From positions 124,001-188,000 of the forward strand of contig JABJJW010000011.1 of the NCBI GenBank assembly GCA_018660685.1: 64,000 nucleotides of DNA, read 5' to 3'. This DNA is from Flavobacteriales bacterium. GTDB lineage: Bacteria; Bacteroidota; Bacteroidia; Flavobacteriales_G; Salibacteraceae. Under the pieces are notes generated by a model. The model was not told where the DNA came from and ran no database searches. It worked only from the letters and a program-made list of their open reading frames with translations. A program made the translations under genes and the position numbers. This document shows positions 42,167 through 50,272 of the stretch, piece by piece. Within the stretch, counting starts at the first letter, position 1, and each line of letters begins with the position of its first letter.

Positions 42167-42490
42167 TTATTTCGATTCTTTTTTTCTTGCCATCATCATT
42201 TTGTCGGACTTACTCCTTGGTTTCATGCCAGGATTATAACCAGTGTGTTCGCGATCGCGCGAATTGACCTTTTCATGAGTCGAGCCTTTTTCGCCTTCGG
42301 GGATCTTTGTGGGTTTCGCATTAGAAGAAGATGGATCGACTTTAGCGTTGGCCTTCTTATCCTCACTTGAGCCCGGTGCTTTCTTGCTTACCAATGGGAT
42401 GTCCTTTTTGTTACCTTCTTGACTCTGGGCCAATGCAACCGATCCGCTGATCAGAAGTATGGCTAATGCTGAAACTATTCTCTTTTTCAT
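42167..42490 (-). CDS. Small exported Lys/Met-rich protein
   Basis: ATG 42490 gives 107 residues with a clean signal peptide (MKKRIVSALAILLISGSVALAQ); the longer frame from 42529 is rejected. The mature part is highly charged, probably disordered, with many Lys and Ser and a C-terminal cluster DKMMMARKKESK preceded by GYNPGMKPRSK. It contains no Cys. It sits just upstream of the sigma/anti-sigma/precursor operon, on the same strand, with its own terminator. The Met cluster could bind Cu(I), but that is speculation; it may be unrelated to the operon. Confidence 0.65.
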   Translation of the reverse strand: MKKRIVSALAILLISGSVALAQSQEGNKKDIPLVSKKAPGSSEDKKANAKVDPSSSNAKPTKIPEGEKGSTHEKVNSRDREHTGYNPGMKPRSKSDKMMMARKKESK

Positions 42491-42559
42491 GGTTGTCGTT
42501 TTGAGCAGATAATGCAGGGATACTGCCACAAATAAGTGTGTTAACAGAATTTTTGATTC

Positions 42560-43267
42560 CTAGAGCTTCAGGTAAAATGGTTTTAAGAGTTCTGTGGAAC
42601 GCCCTGAATAGACAGACGGTGAAGAGTACAATACCAATTCTTCGAAATGAAGCCTGGCTTTTCTGCGTGAAAACACCACCAATACCCGATTAGCCTTCTT
42701 ATTCAATGAAGGCCGAATTGAGAGCTGTTTGATTGACCCAAAACCCAGCTCATCGGCTAGTCCCTCAACTTCTCCTAGTCGTTCGTGTGGGAGTACTAAG
42801 CTAAGCGAACCGTTCAATGAAAGAAGCTCTGAACTTCTTTTTAAAAGATTGGACAGGCTTAATTTAATTTCATGACGCGCTTGATTCAGTCTCTCTTCTT
42901 GGTTTTGAGTTGAGCCTGCAAAAAATGGAGGATTACAAACGATATGATCAAACCTTGTATTGAACGGATATAAATTGAAATCGCCATGCAGTGCATTCAG
43001 CTGGGAACTCCACTTGGAGGCTTCGAAATTTTCAGCGCACTGTTCATAGCTCTCATAATCCAGCTCTATTCCTGTTATACTAGCTGAAGGATTTCGTTGG
43101 GCACACATCAAGGAGATGACACCTGTTCCTGCGCCGACCTCAAGAATCGATTGATCCTCAAGGATTGGACACCATGCTCCAAGCAGTGCCGCGTCGGTTC
43201 CAAATTTGAATGCGACCCGATTTTGATTGATCTTGAATTCTTTAAATTGAAACCAAGTGTTCGACAT
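42560..43267 (-). CDS. tRNA1(Val) adenine(37)-N6-methyltransferase (TrmN6/YfiC family)
   Basis: This SAM-dependent enzyme methylates A37 of tRNA-Val. The 235-residue protein has the N-terminal FKFGTDAALLGAW, the SAM motif ILEVGAGTGVISLMCAQR and the adenine N6-methylation motif NPPFF (IVCNPPFFAGS). Length and motif order match TrmN6. It starts one base inside the stop of the purine nucleoside phosphorylase gene, so the two are coupled. Confidence 0.92.
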   Translation of the reverse strand: MSNTWFQFKEFKINQNRVAFKFGTDAALLGAWCPILEDQSILEVGAGTGVISLMCAQRNPSASITGIELDYESYEQCAENFEASKWSSQLNALHGDFNLYPFNTRFDHIVCNPPFFAGSTQNQEERLNQARHEIKLSLSNLLKRSSELLSLNGSLSLVLPHERLGEVEGLADELGFGSIKQLSIRPSLNKKANRVLVVFSRRKARLHFEELVLYSSPSVYSGRSTELLKPFYLKL

Positions 43268-44085
43268 CAGCTAGCGGCTATCAAGTGAGTGATTATTTCT
43301 GCGAGTTTGGAATCTGCTTTGGTTGCGGTTGAGATGATGTCAGGAATGTTGATTGGCTTGAGGTCTGAAGGGTCACACACATCTGTTAAGACAACAAGGC
43401 CTGTACAGGTCATCCCAACATGTTTAGCCGCTATAACCTCTGGAATGATACTCATTCCGACGGCATCTGCTCCGATCGTTCGAAGAAAACGATACTCTGC
43501 CGGCGACTCAAGCATTGGCCCAGTTACGGCGGCGTAAACTCCCTCTCTGACTATGAACCCAAGCTGAGCCGATAACCGTCGACACATTGCATTTGTACTT
43601 CGGCTATAAGCCTCACTCATATCAGGAAAGCGAGTGCCAATGCGCTCATCGTTGGGTCCAATAAGAGGGTTCGTCGGTAACAGGTTAATGTGATCGCTCA
43701 AAAGCATAATATCACCTTTCATCCAGTCCAAATTCATGCAACCTGCTGCTCCACTTGTTATCAACTGCTTCGCTCCTAAAGAGTGCAAAACGCGAATTGG
43801 AAAAGCTATATCTCCCATTGAATGGCCTTCATAGAAGTGAGACCTTCCTTGGAGAACTGCGCAGCGCTTTCCAGCAATCTGCGCGAGAATTAAATTTCCA
43901 GCGTGAAACGAGACCGTGCTATGAGGAAAACCTGCGATTTGGTCATAGGGAAGTTGATGAAGGATGTCTACTTGTTCAATTGTCCTACCGAGCCCACTTC
44001 CTAGAATGATGATGATGTCGATTTTTCCAAATCCTTTCTCACCAAGGAGATCAGCTGTGTGTCGAATATCATCCCAAGATTTCAT
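43267..44085 (-). CDS. Purine-nucleoside phosphorylase (trimeric type)
   Basis: This enzyme cleaves inosine and guanosine with phosphate to base and ribose-1-phosphate in purine salvage. The 272-residue protein shows IIILGSGLGRTIEQVD (phosphate site), FYEGHSMGDIAFPIRVL, ITSGAAGCMN and the base-binding GPMLESPAEYRFLR and EVIAAKHVGM, as in the PNP-I/MTAP trimeric family. A TAAGTTTG box lies 4 bp before the ATG on the minus strand. It is the first gene of the two-gene unit with trmN6. Confidence 0.93.
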   Translation of the reverse strand: MKSWDDIRHTADLLGEKGFGKIDIIIILGSGLGRTIEQVDILHQLPYDQIAGFPHSTVSFHAGNLILAQIAGKRCAVLQGRSHFYEGHSMGDIAFPIRVLHSLGAKQLITSGAAGCMNLDWMKGDIMLLSDHINLLPTNPLIGPNDERIGTRFPDMSEAYSRSTNAMCRRLSAQLGFIVREGVYAAVTGPMLESPAEYRFLRTIGADAVGMSIIPEVIAAKHVGMTCTGLVVLTDVCDPSDLKPINIPDIISTATKADSKLAEIITHLIAAS

Positions 44086-44129
44086 CTAGCAAACTTACCT
44101 GATCATGTTCTACTGGTTATCATTGTTAG

Positions 44130-44846
44130 GTGAAGCGCATTCACTTGATATCAGGACCCAGAAACATCAGCACTGCGATGATGTATGCGTTTGCTCAAAG
44201 GCAGAGCTGCACTGTAGTAGATGAACCTTTTTACGCCCATTACCTGAAACGAACTGGGGTCGATCACCCAGGCCGAGAAAAGACAATTGCATCCATGTCT
44301 ACCGATCCAAATTTGGTGATCAAGAATGTGATTTTAGGAGACTATCTAACTGAAGAGGTCTATATTAAAAATATGGGGCATCACCTTCTTGATGTGGACT
44401 TCGATTTTCTATCAGGGTTGACCAACATGTTTCTTGTTCGAGATCCTAAAAGAATAATCGCCTCTTTTACCAAAGTGATTCCAGATATCACCATCATGGA
44501 TATTGGGTTGAAACATCAATTTGAAGTCTGGAAGTATTTGGTTGAAGAGTTAGGGCAGAATCCTGTGGTTGTGGATACAGGAAATGTGCTTAAGAACCCT
44601 CAGTCGATGATTCAAAAGCTGTGCATTGCGCTCACCATTCCGTTTGAGCAATCCATGCTGACTTGGGAACCGGGCCCGAGGAATGAGGATGGCGTTTGGG
44701 CTGAATACTGGTACGGAAGCCTTCATGAAAGTGATGGATTAAAACAAAAGACCGAAGAAGAGGTGGAACTCGATTCGCGGTACGATGGTTTGTTGGAAGA
44801 AGCCCAGTACTATTATGATCATTTAAAGAAATTTGAAATCATTTGA
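44130..44846 (+). CDS. Sulfotransferase-like P-loop protein
   Basis: The 238-residue protein begins with a PAPS/phosphate-binding-like loop (HLISGPRNISTAMMYAFAQR) and DEPFYAHYLKRTG, as in sulfotransferase-family proteins common in Bacteroidota and Alphaproteobacteria; the middle has VRDPKRIIASFTKV, resembling the 3'-phosphate-binding R-x-P-x-R-x-x-x-S region. The start is GTG 44130. It lies 1 bp upstream of a class IV aminotransferase gene, a recurrent pairing (also seen as a fusion in some bacteria, from memory). Substrate unknown. Confidence 0.8.
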   Translation: MKRIHLISGPRNISTAMMYAFAQRQSCTVVDEPFYAHYLKRTGVDHPGREKTIASMSTDPNLVIKNVILGDYLTEEVYIKNMGHHLLDVDFDFLSGLTNMFLVRDPKRIIASFTKVIPDITIMDIGLKHQFEVWKYLVEELGQNPVVVDTGNVLKNPQSMIQKLCIALTIPFEQSMLTWEPGPRNEDGVWAEYWYGSLHESDGLKQKTEEEVELDSRYDGLLEEAQYYYDHLKKFEII

Positions 44847-44847
44847 T

Positions 44848-45747
44848 ATGTTACAACATTACAATCCCAAGAATGCGGATCTACAGGTTTATGTGAAAGA
44901 CCGGCTCATCCATCGAGATGAGGGCGGGGTTTCTGTGTTCGATTCGGTTGTTCAAGGTGGCGATGCTGTTTGGGAAGGGTTGAGACTATACAAAGAAGGA
45001 ATTCTGCACCTCTCCTCTCATCTACAACGGATGCGAGAATCTGCAAAGGCATTGTCCTTTGAGAACGTTCCGTCCGACAATGATGTCAAAGCAGCCATAA
45101 AAATGACTTTGGAGGCAAATGGAATGAAAGACGAAACTCATTTGAGGTTGACGCTGACAAGGGGAGAGAAGGTTACCAGCGGAATGGATCCAAGACTAAA
45201 TCAAAACGGTTGTACACTGATTGTCCTCGCTGAATGGAAGGCGCTCGTGTATGACAACGACACTGGAATCAAGGTGATTACATCAACTCAGCGCCGCAAC
45301 GGACCGCAATTCCTAGATTCCAAAATCCATCATAATAATTTACTGAACAACATCATAGCGAAGATTCAAGCCAATCAAGCCAATGCGAATGCTGCCATCA
45401 TGCTCGATGATCATGGTTTTATTTCGGAATTAAATGACACCAATGTCTTCATGCTGAAAGACGGGGATCTTGTTACTCCTCATGCCGATGCGTGCTTGCC
45501 TGGAATTTCAAGAGAAATGGTAATGAAGGAGGCCGAAGGGAGAGGTATCAAAGTGGCTGAAAAGAATATTTCACTTTCGGAGTTTTACAATGCTGACTTC
45601 GCGTTCGGCACGGGCACCATGGGACAGCTGACTCCAATTTTAGAGGCAGATGGAAGAACTATTGGCAATGCGGAAGGACGCCTGTTGTTTGACAAAATCA
45701 ATGACTCCTTTGTTCAAGCCATTCCTCAGAATTGCGAACTACTTTAA
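44848..45747 (+). CDS. PLP-dependent class IV aminotransferase (IlvE/DAAT-like)
   Basis: The 299-residue fold-type IV enzyme has DSVVQGGDAVWEGLRLYKEG, the PLP lysine in LDSKIHHNNLL, the E-L-N-D-T-N segment (ELNDTNVFMLKDG, PLP N1 glutamate) and GTMGQLTPI as the phosphate-binding loop. The family includes branched-chain aminotransferase, D-amino-acid aminotransferase and ADC lyase; the exact reaction is not decidable. ATG 44848 follows the sulfotransferase-like stop by one base. The 3' end overlaps the SDR gene by 4 bp. Confidence 0.9.
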   Translation: MLQHYNPKNADLQVYVKDRLIHRDEGGVSVFDSVVQGGDAVWEGLRLYKEGILHLSSHLQRMRESAKALSFENVPSDNDVKAAIKMTLEANGMKDETHLRLTLTRGEKVTSGMDPRLNQNGCTLIVLAEWKALVYDNDTGIKVITSTQRRNGPQFLDSKIHHNNLLNNIIAKIQANQANANAAIMLDDHGFISELNDTNVFMLKDGDLVTPHADACLPGISREMVMKEAEGRGIKVAEKNISLSEFYNADFAFGTGTMGQLTPILEADGRTIGNAEGRLLFDKINDSFVQAIPQNCELL

Positions 45748-46499
45748 GTTCTCTTTACGTAATAGCTGTTCGCCTGAGCTAGGCTTGTGACCACCATGTC
45801 ATTAATGCAAAGGTTTGGTGGAAGATTGGCAGCATAGTAAGTGAGTTCGGCGATATCCTCAGCACTCATCGGCTCGAATCCATTGTACACCGACTTAGCA
45901 CGCTCTTTGTCGCCATGAAATCGAACTTCGCTAAACTCAGTATCAGCCGCGCCAGGTGATATTTGAGTCACTTTTACTCCGGTTCCTAAAAGATCGATTC
46001 TCATCGATTTGGAAATGGCGTCTACCGCGTGTTTGGATGCACAATACACGTTACCGTTTTCGTAGACTTCCTTTCCTGCTGTGGAACCAATGTTGATGAC
46101 ATGGCCACTGCCTTGGCTAATCATGGTTGGAAGGACCGCCCTTGATACATACAACAACCCCTTAACGTTTGTATCGATCATTTTATCCCAATCCTCTAAG
46201 TCTCCATTTTGAATGTGAGATAATCCAGAAGCGAGCCCTGCATTATTGACTAAAATGTTAGGAGATTTGTCGGGCGGAATAGAGTTAATCGCTGCTGTAA
46301 CCTGTTCTTTCTCTCGCACATCAAAGGGCAGAACATGGACATCGACACCATGATCAGATTCCAATTTACGTTTCAGGACCTCGAGCCGCTCGATACGCCT
46401 TCCGGTAATGATTAAATCGTGCTGATTGGCGGCAAATTTTTCAGCAATAGCTTTTCCAAAACCAGCCGTAGCGCCTGTGATCAGAATTCTCTTCTTCAT
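45744..46499 (-). CDS. Short-chain dehydrogenase/reductase (YdfG-like)
   Basis: The 251-residue SDR has the NADP-binding GATAGFGKAIAEKF, the NNAGLAS motif, catalytic Ser in INIGSTAG and the YCASKHAV pair (Tyr and Lys). The basic residues in ITGRRIERL suggest NADP(H). The C-terminal FEPMSAEDIAELTYYAANLP is typical of the serine/3-hydroxy acid dehydrogenase group (YdfG). No partner gene reveals the substrate. Confidence 0.93.
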   Translation of the reverse strand: MKKRILITGATAGFGKAIAEKFAANQHDLIITGRRIERLEVLKRKLESDHGVDVHVLPFDVREKEQVTAAINSIPPDKSPNILVNNAGLASGLSHIQNGDLEDWDKMIDTNVKGLLYVSRAVLPTMISQGSGHVINIGSTAGKEVYENGNVYCASKHAVDAISKSMRIDLLGTGVKVTQISPGAADTEFSEVRFHGDKERAKSVYNGFEPMSAEDIAELTYYAANLPPNLCINDMVVTSLAQANSYYVKRT

Positions 46500-46530
46500 C
46501 CTCCAAATCTAAGGAGCAGAAGAGAGAATG

Positions 46531-47220
46531 TTAGGAATTTAGTTCGAGGAGTCGTCTCATGTTCCGATGAAACGCATTGATGAGTCTGTTATGGAAGAAC
46601 GGATAGATTACCCGGTCTCTAAAAGGAGACTCACTGTGAACGATGGACATATGGGTAAGCACAGTTTGTCCGTTGCTATTCTCTATTAATTTAATGACTT
46701 GTTTGCCATCGTTGATTCCACCGCGCACATAATTGAATTCAATGGTTTTTTCATCTTCATCCAACCGAGTAATTTCTAATGAAGTGACCAGGTTATACAT
46801 CCCTTGCAGCATCCGGAGGTTGAGATAGATAACTTGTCCAAGACGAGCAGAACCAGCGCTATCGGAAGGATAGACCAGTCGATCCTCATTTCGCAAATAC
46901 ATCAGTCCAATCTTGCTCTTCTTGGTATTCCAAGTTGAAGTTGGGTCAGAATCCTTGTACATGCTCCAAACCACAGAGAGCGGTTGCTCAATTGTATATG
47001 ACCTAGAATAGACTTGGTAAGTCCCAAAATCCTCAACATTCTTACAGCTTGGTTCAAGCTCGTTGAAATGTTCAATGGTCTGAGCAATAGCCTGACGCTC
47101 GATATAAGGTTTTACTTTCTTGAAAGGAATTTGGTGGTAGTCTACATCATTGAAAGCCAACTGCGCTAAACTCAGTGAAGGCAGGGTCAATAAAAGAAAT
47201 ATGAATATGCTTCGATTCAA
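46531..47220 (-). CDS. Exported protein, SRPBCC/START-like
   Basis: With a TTG start at 47220, 18 bp after the upstream stop, the 229-residue product has a normal signal peptide (NRSIFIFLLLTLPSLSLAQ). The ATG at 47289 would add 23 residues and overlap the GNAT gene by 52 bp. The mature part has YSRSYTIEQPLSVVWSMYKDSDP, the START-like 'first strand plus helix' pattern, and a later strand pair (KTIEFNYVRGG; QTVLTHMSIVH). A lipid- or hydrophobic-ligand-binding role is an inference from fold resemblance only. Confidence 0.65.
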   Translation of the reverse strand: MNRSIFIFLLLTLPSLSLAQLAFNDVDYHQIPFKKVKPYIERQAIAQTIEHFNELEPSCKNVEDFGTYQVYSRSYTIEQPLSVVWSMYKDSDPTSTWNTKKSKIGLMYLRNEDRLVYPSDSAGSARLGQVIYLNLRMLQGMYNLVTSLEITRLDEDEKTIEFNYVRGGINDGKQVIKLIENSNGQTVLTHMSIVHSESPFRDRVIYPFFHNRLINAFHRNMRRLLELNS

Positions 47221-47237
47221 GAGCCCACAAAGAAAAC

Positions 47238-47789
47238 TTAAATATGAACGCGTGATTTTCGAAAATCTCCCCTGTCGATTCGATAGCAAAAGGCGTCCTC
47301 CAAATCAGACTTGACTTCCTTCCAAAACACCATTCCTATCTTTTCCAGAACCCTGATGGAGGCGATGTTATCCTTCATGGCTCTGCCAATGAGATAGTCG
47401 ACTTTGAAGTTGTCGAATCCGTATTCGACCGAAGCTTGTGCCGCTTCAGTGGCGAAACCCTCGTTCCAAAACGATTGCTTTATCCTGAACCCAAGATCAA
47501 TTTCACCATTCGCATGCAGCTTCAAACCGCACCACCCAATGAACTCATATGAACTAGAGAGCTTTAATCCCCATCGTCCCATTTGGGTCTTTTCATAAGC
47601 GTCGTAGTTGGCTAAAAAGTCTCGTGCGTCATCAAAAGAATTGAAAGCAGGTTCCCCTGTATATTTCATGACTTCCGGATCATTATTCAATTCATAAACC
47701 CCCTGAGTATCCTTGGTAGTGAGCTCAAATGCATACAATCTGGCCGTTCGGAAGATTATTTTATTGGATTTTGAAGAAGATGATTCCAT
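47238..47789 (-). CDS. GNAT family N-acetyltransferase (RimJ/RimL-like)
   Basis: The 183-residue protein starts TARLYAFELTTKDTQGVYEL (standard opening of the RimJ/RimL/SpeG group), followed by GLKLHANGEIDLGFRIKQSFWNEGFATEAAQA with the acetyl-CoA pyrophosphate-binding loop (x-x-G-F-A-x-E-A), and IASIRVLEKIGMVFWKEV. Substrate is unknown. It is probably co-transcribed with the downstream exported protein. Confidence 0.9.
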   Translation of the reverse strand: MESSSSKSNKIIFRTARLYAFELTTKDTQGVYELNNDPEVMKYTGEPAFNSFDDARDFLANYDAYEKTQMGRWGLKLSSSYEFIGWCGLKLHANGEIDLGFRIKQSFWNEGFATEAAQASVEYGFDNFKVDYLIGRAMKDNIASIRVLEKIGMVFWKEVKSDLEDAFCYRIDRGDFRKSRVHI

Positions 47790-47827
47790 GCCTCGCTACA
47801 TTTAACGGATTCAAATAAACGCAAGAA

Positions 47828-48484
47828 ATGAACATCGGAATAATTGGCTCTGGAGAAGTAGGGCAGACTTTAGCAAAGGGTTTTTTGAAGTATGGATATC
47901 CGGTGATGATTGGATCAAGATCGCCTTCCAAACTTGAAGATTGGTCAAAGAGGAAAGGAATGGGTGCGGCTATCGGGACTTTTGATCAGGCGAGTGAATT
48001 TGGAGAACTATTGGTTCTAGCTGTCAAAGGGCAAGTTGCCAAAGAAGTTCTAGAAGAGCTTAAATCAGAACGAATTCAAGATAAAATTGTCATTGACGTT
48101 ACCAATCCAATTGACGAAACGAAGACGCCAGATAATGGTGTGCTTCATTTTACCACTTCGCTCGAATCTTCTTTTATGGAAGAAGTTCAAAACGGCTTTC
48201 CTAGCGTCCGATTTGTAAAAGCATTTAACAGCGTTAGTTCTGCGTACATGGTCGACCCACCTTTTGAGTCAAAGCCAACTATGTTCATATGTGGGAATGA
48301 TAACACAGCAAAGGAAGTGGTCGTTGGTATTCTTGAGAAATTTGGGTGGGAAGCTGAAGATATGGGCGGTGTGGAATCGGCTCGGGCCATTGAGCCGTTG
48401 AGTATGCTTCTCTGCATACCAGGAATCTTGCGCAATGACTGGAGTCATGCATATAAGCTACTTAGACCTTCTTCAAAGCCTTGA
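47828..48484 (+). CDS. NADP/F420-type oxidoreductase, coenzyme-binding fold
   Basis: The 218-residue protein has an N-terminal Rossmann motif (IGIIGSGEVGQTLAKGF), the NADP-selecting MIGSRSPSK, LAVKGQVAKEVL and DVTNPID, and C-terminal FVKAFNSVSS and GVESARAIEPLSML. This is the F420-dependent NADP reductase-like family (NAD-binding F420); most bacterial members act on other substrates. The 3' end overlaps bcp by 23 bp. Confidence 0.85.
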   Translation: MNIGIIGSGEVGQTLAKGFLKYGYPVMIGSRSPSKLEDWSKRKGMGAAIGTFDQASEFGELLVLAVKGQVAKEVLEELKSERIQDKIVIDVTNPIDETKTPDNGVLHFTTSLESSFMEEVQNGFPSVRFVKAFNSVSSAYMVDPPFESKPTMFICGNDNTAKEVVVGILEKFGWEAEDMGGVESARAIEPLSMLLCIPGILRNDWSHAYKLLRPSSKP

Positions 48485-48914
48485 CGGCTTTTAGACCTTC
48501 TGCAATATGCTTATTCGGTTGCAATTGATTTGCAAAATGATGGGTGAGCGTTCCACGAGAGTCAAAAATGAATGTTTCCCTCGATGGTACTATTCCGAAC
48601 AACGAGGACTTGACGCTGAATAATTCTTTAATTTCTCCTTTGTCATATATGAGAGTGTACGGCAATAGATAGCGTTCGGCAAATTGCTTGTGAGTTTCGG
48701 GATTGTCAGCACTAATGCCAATGACACGTGCCCCCATAGAAGTGAATTCTTCGATGTTATCACGAAACGAACATGCTTCCCTTACGCAACCAGGAGTATT
48801 GTCTTTTGGATAAAAGAAGATCACGCTCGGTGAATCGAGCAATTCATTGGAATGGAATTCATTCCAATCTTGGTCGTAAGCTTTAAAATCGGGTAATTGG
48901 TCGCCTGGATTCAT
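48462..48914 (-). CDS. bcp: Peroxiredoxin, Bcp/PrxQ type thiol peroxidase
   Basis: The 150-residue protein reduces peroxides through the peroxidatic C43 in NTPGCVREACSF, with C48 five residues later as the likely resolving cysteine, the usual Bcp arrangement. The preceding FFYPKDN and later IGISADNPETHKQF motifs fit. It is predicted soluble and cytoplasmic. It stands alone between a convergent and a co-directional neighbour. Confidence 0.94.
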   Translation of the reverse strand: MNPGDQLPDFKAYDQDWNEFHSNELLDSPSVIFFYPKDNTPGCVREACSFRDNIEEFTSMGARVIGISADNPETHKQFAERYLLPYTLIYDKGEIKELFSVKSSLFGIVPSRETFIFDSRGTLTHHFANQLQPNKHIAEGLKAVKALKKV

Positions 48915-48944
48915 GACAACCTGATTCTTTTAGTTGGTGGAGAA

Positions 48945-49355
48945 CTAACGTTTAAAACCCATCAGCATGACTGCACAGCCACTGGCTCCGGCGATTGGGT
49001 CAAGCTCTGCTTCAATAATCACATCCAAAGTGGACTTTACCATGAAGTCCCAGTATGGAGCATTCTTGAATTCAGAATTTCGGAAAATCAAGTTTCGCTC
49101 TTTGTCAAAAACACGGAAAACTAAATTCCCATCTTGGGTTCCTGTGCAAGCAGCAAGTCTGTATAGACTCCCACCATACAAAGTGGCGTTGAATTCAGCA
49201 ACCTGATCAGTTAGAAGGAGAGCTCTATAATGTTGGCCGTCAGAGAGAAAGTCATCCGTAATGTGACTCTGGCATACATCAGCCGTAATATCACATTGGG
49301 CTGAAGCTCCAACGAAGGAAAGCAATGCGAAAGTTATGATGAGTAGCTGTTTCAT
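48945..49355 (-). CDS. Small exported protein of unknown function
   Basis: The 136-residue protein has a signal peptide (MKQLLIITFALLSFVGASAQ). The mature part holds four cysteines (CDITADVC near the N-terminus, AACTG, and GASGCAVML near the C-terminus) and a likely beta-rich fold (NLVFRVFDKERNLIFRN). I do not recognise a named family. Its start overlaps the stop of the lipoprotein gene (ATGA), so it is the third gene of the SSS-symporter operon. Confidence 0.75.
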   Translation of the reverse strand: MKQLLIITFALLSFVGASAQCDITADVCQSHITDDFLSDGQHYRALLLTDQVAEFNATLYGGSLYRLAACTGTQDGNLVFRVFDKERNLIFRNSEFKNAPYWDFMVKSTLDVIIEAELDPIAGASGCAVMLMGFKR

Positions 49356-50272
49356 GATTCTGATGATCCGATTATAGAATTCCTGATATCGTCAATTTTC
49401 GCTGTGATCTCAGCGAGAACTTCTGGACTTACCTCTACTGAACTTTGACTCTTGATAACAGTCATGTGTTCTTCTGGGTTTGTTTGTGGTTCAACCCATG
49501 TATAGCTATCACCAACGTTTTCAAAAATGACTTCTAACTCTTTCAATTGCGTTACAATATTATCGAGTGCGCCATCGACATTCTGTTGTTCAATCAGCCC
49601 AACCATATTGCCAAGAGTGTTCTTTTGTTCTCCTACACGATTACGTAGTTTCTCATCGTCGAGCTCTTGTGTTAAGACAGTAGAGAAGTATAATGACTCA
49701 ACCCAGCCTCCATAAAGAATGAGCGCACTAATGTCTTCACTTTCGTTTTCCTTTAAGTATTCATCACTCATGCGATTCAATTCTGAAACGAAAATGAGCA
49801 GGGAGTCTCGATTTTGTAGGTTGCCCTCGAATCGGCCCATCAAACCCGTATAAACGGCTGGGGATATTCCTAAATCAGTTCCTAGACGCTTACATGTGGC
49901 GAGTAATGTGAAGGTACTTTGGCTATGTCCATAGATTAGGCTATAACCTAGATCTGCACCATAAATTCCCAGATTCATAGCCTGAGATTGTTTCGTGCTG
50001 TAACCGGAGGCGTCTGTATTCCGGTTTAGAATTGCCTCGTTAAAGTGACCACCAACCTCTTCAATCAAAAACGCGGTTTCTAATGGAGATGGAAGGTTGA
50101 ACAGTTTATCACCAACCTTTAATATAGAGGCGTTCGGTGCGTTTCCAGCTTTTGGTTTGCTCGCTGACGAGTGATCTGTGTCCGATGATGTGGTTTGTTC
50201 GCCACCACAAGAACTGAGACACAGGGCAGCTCCAATGCTAAGTGTGAGAACTAGTAACTGAGTAGGTTTCAT
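49352..50272 (-). CDS. Lipoprotein of unknown function
   Basis: The 306-residue protein has a lipoprotein signal with C22 (ALCLSSCGGE), a Ser/Thr-rich linker, then a mostly helical domain (LNLGIYGADLGYSLIYGHSQST is split by short loops; ISALILYGGWVESLYFSTVLTQ; LRNRVGEQKNTLGNMVGLIEQQ). It resembles helical exported proteins conserved in Bacteroidota without known function. It overlaps both neighbours as ATGA, showing tight coupling with the upstream SSS symporter and the downstream 136-aa protein. Confidence 0.75.
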   Translation of the reverse strand: MKPTQLLVLTLSIGAALCLSSCGGEQTTSSDTDHSSASKPKAGNAPNASILKVGDKLFNLPSPLETAFLIEEVGGHFNEAILNRNTDASGYSTKQSQAMNLGIYGADLGYSLIYGHSQSTFTLLATCKRLGTDLGISPAVYTGLMGRFEGNLQNRDSLLIFVSELNRMSDEYLKENESEDISALILYGGWVESLYFSTVLTQELDDEKLRNRVGEQKNTLGNMVGLIEQQNVDGALDNIVTQLKELEVIFENVGDSYTWVEPQTNPEEHMTVIKSQSSVEVSPEVLAEITAKIDDIRNSIIGSSES

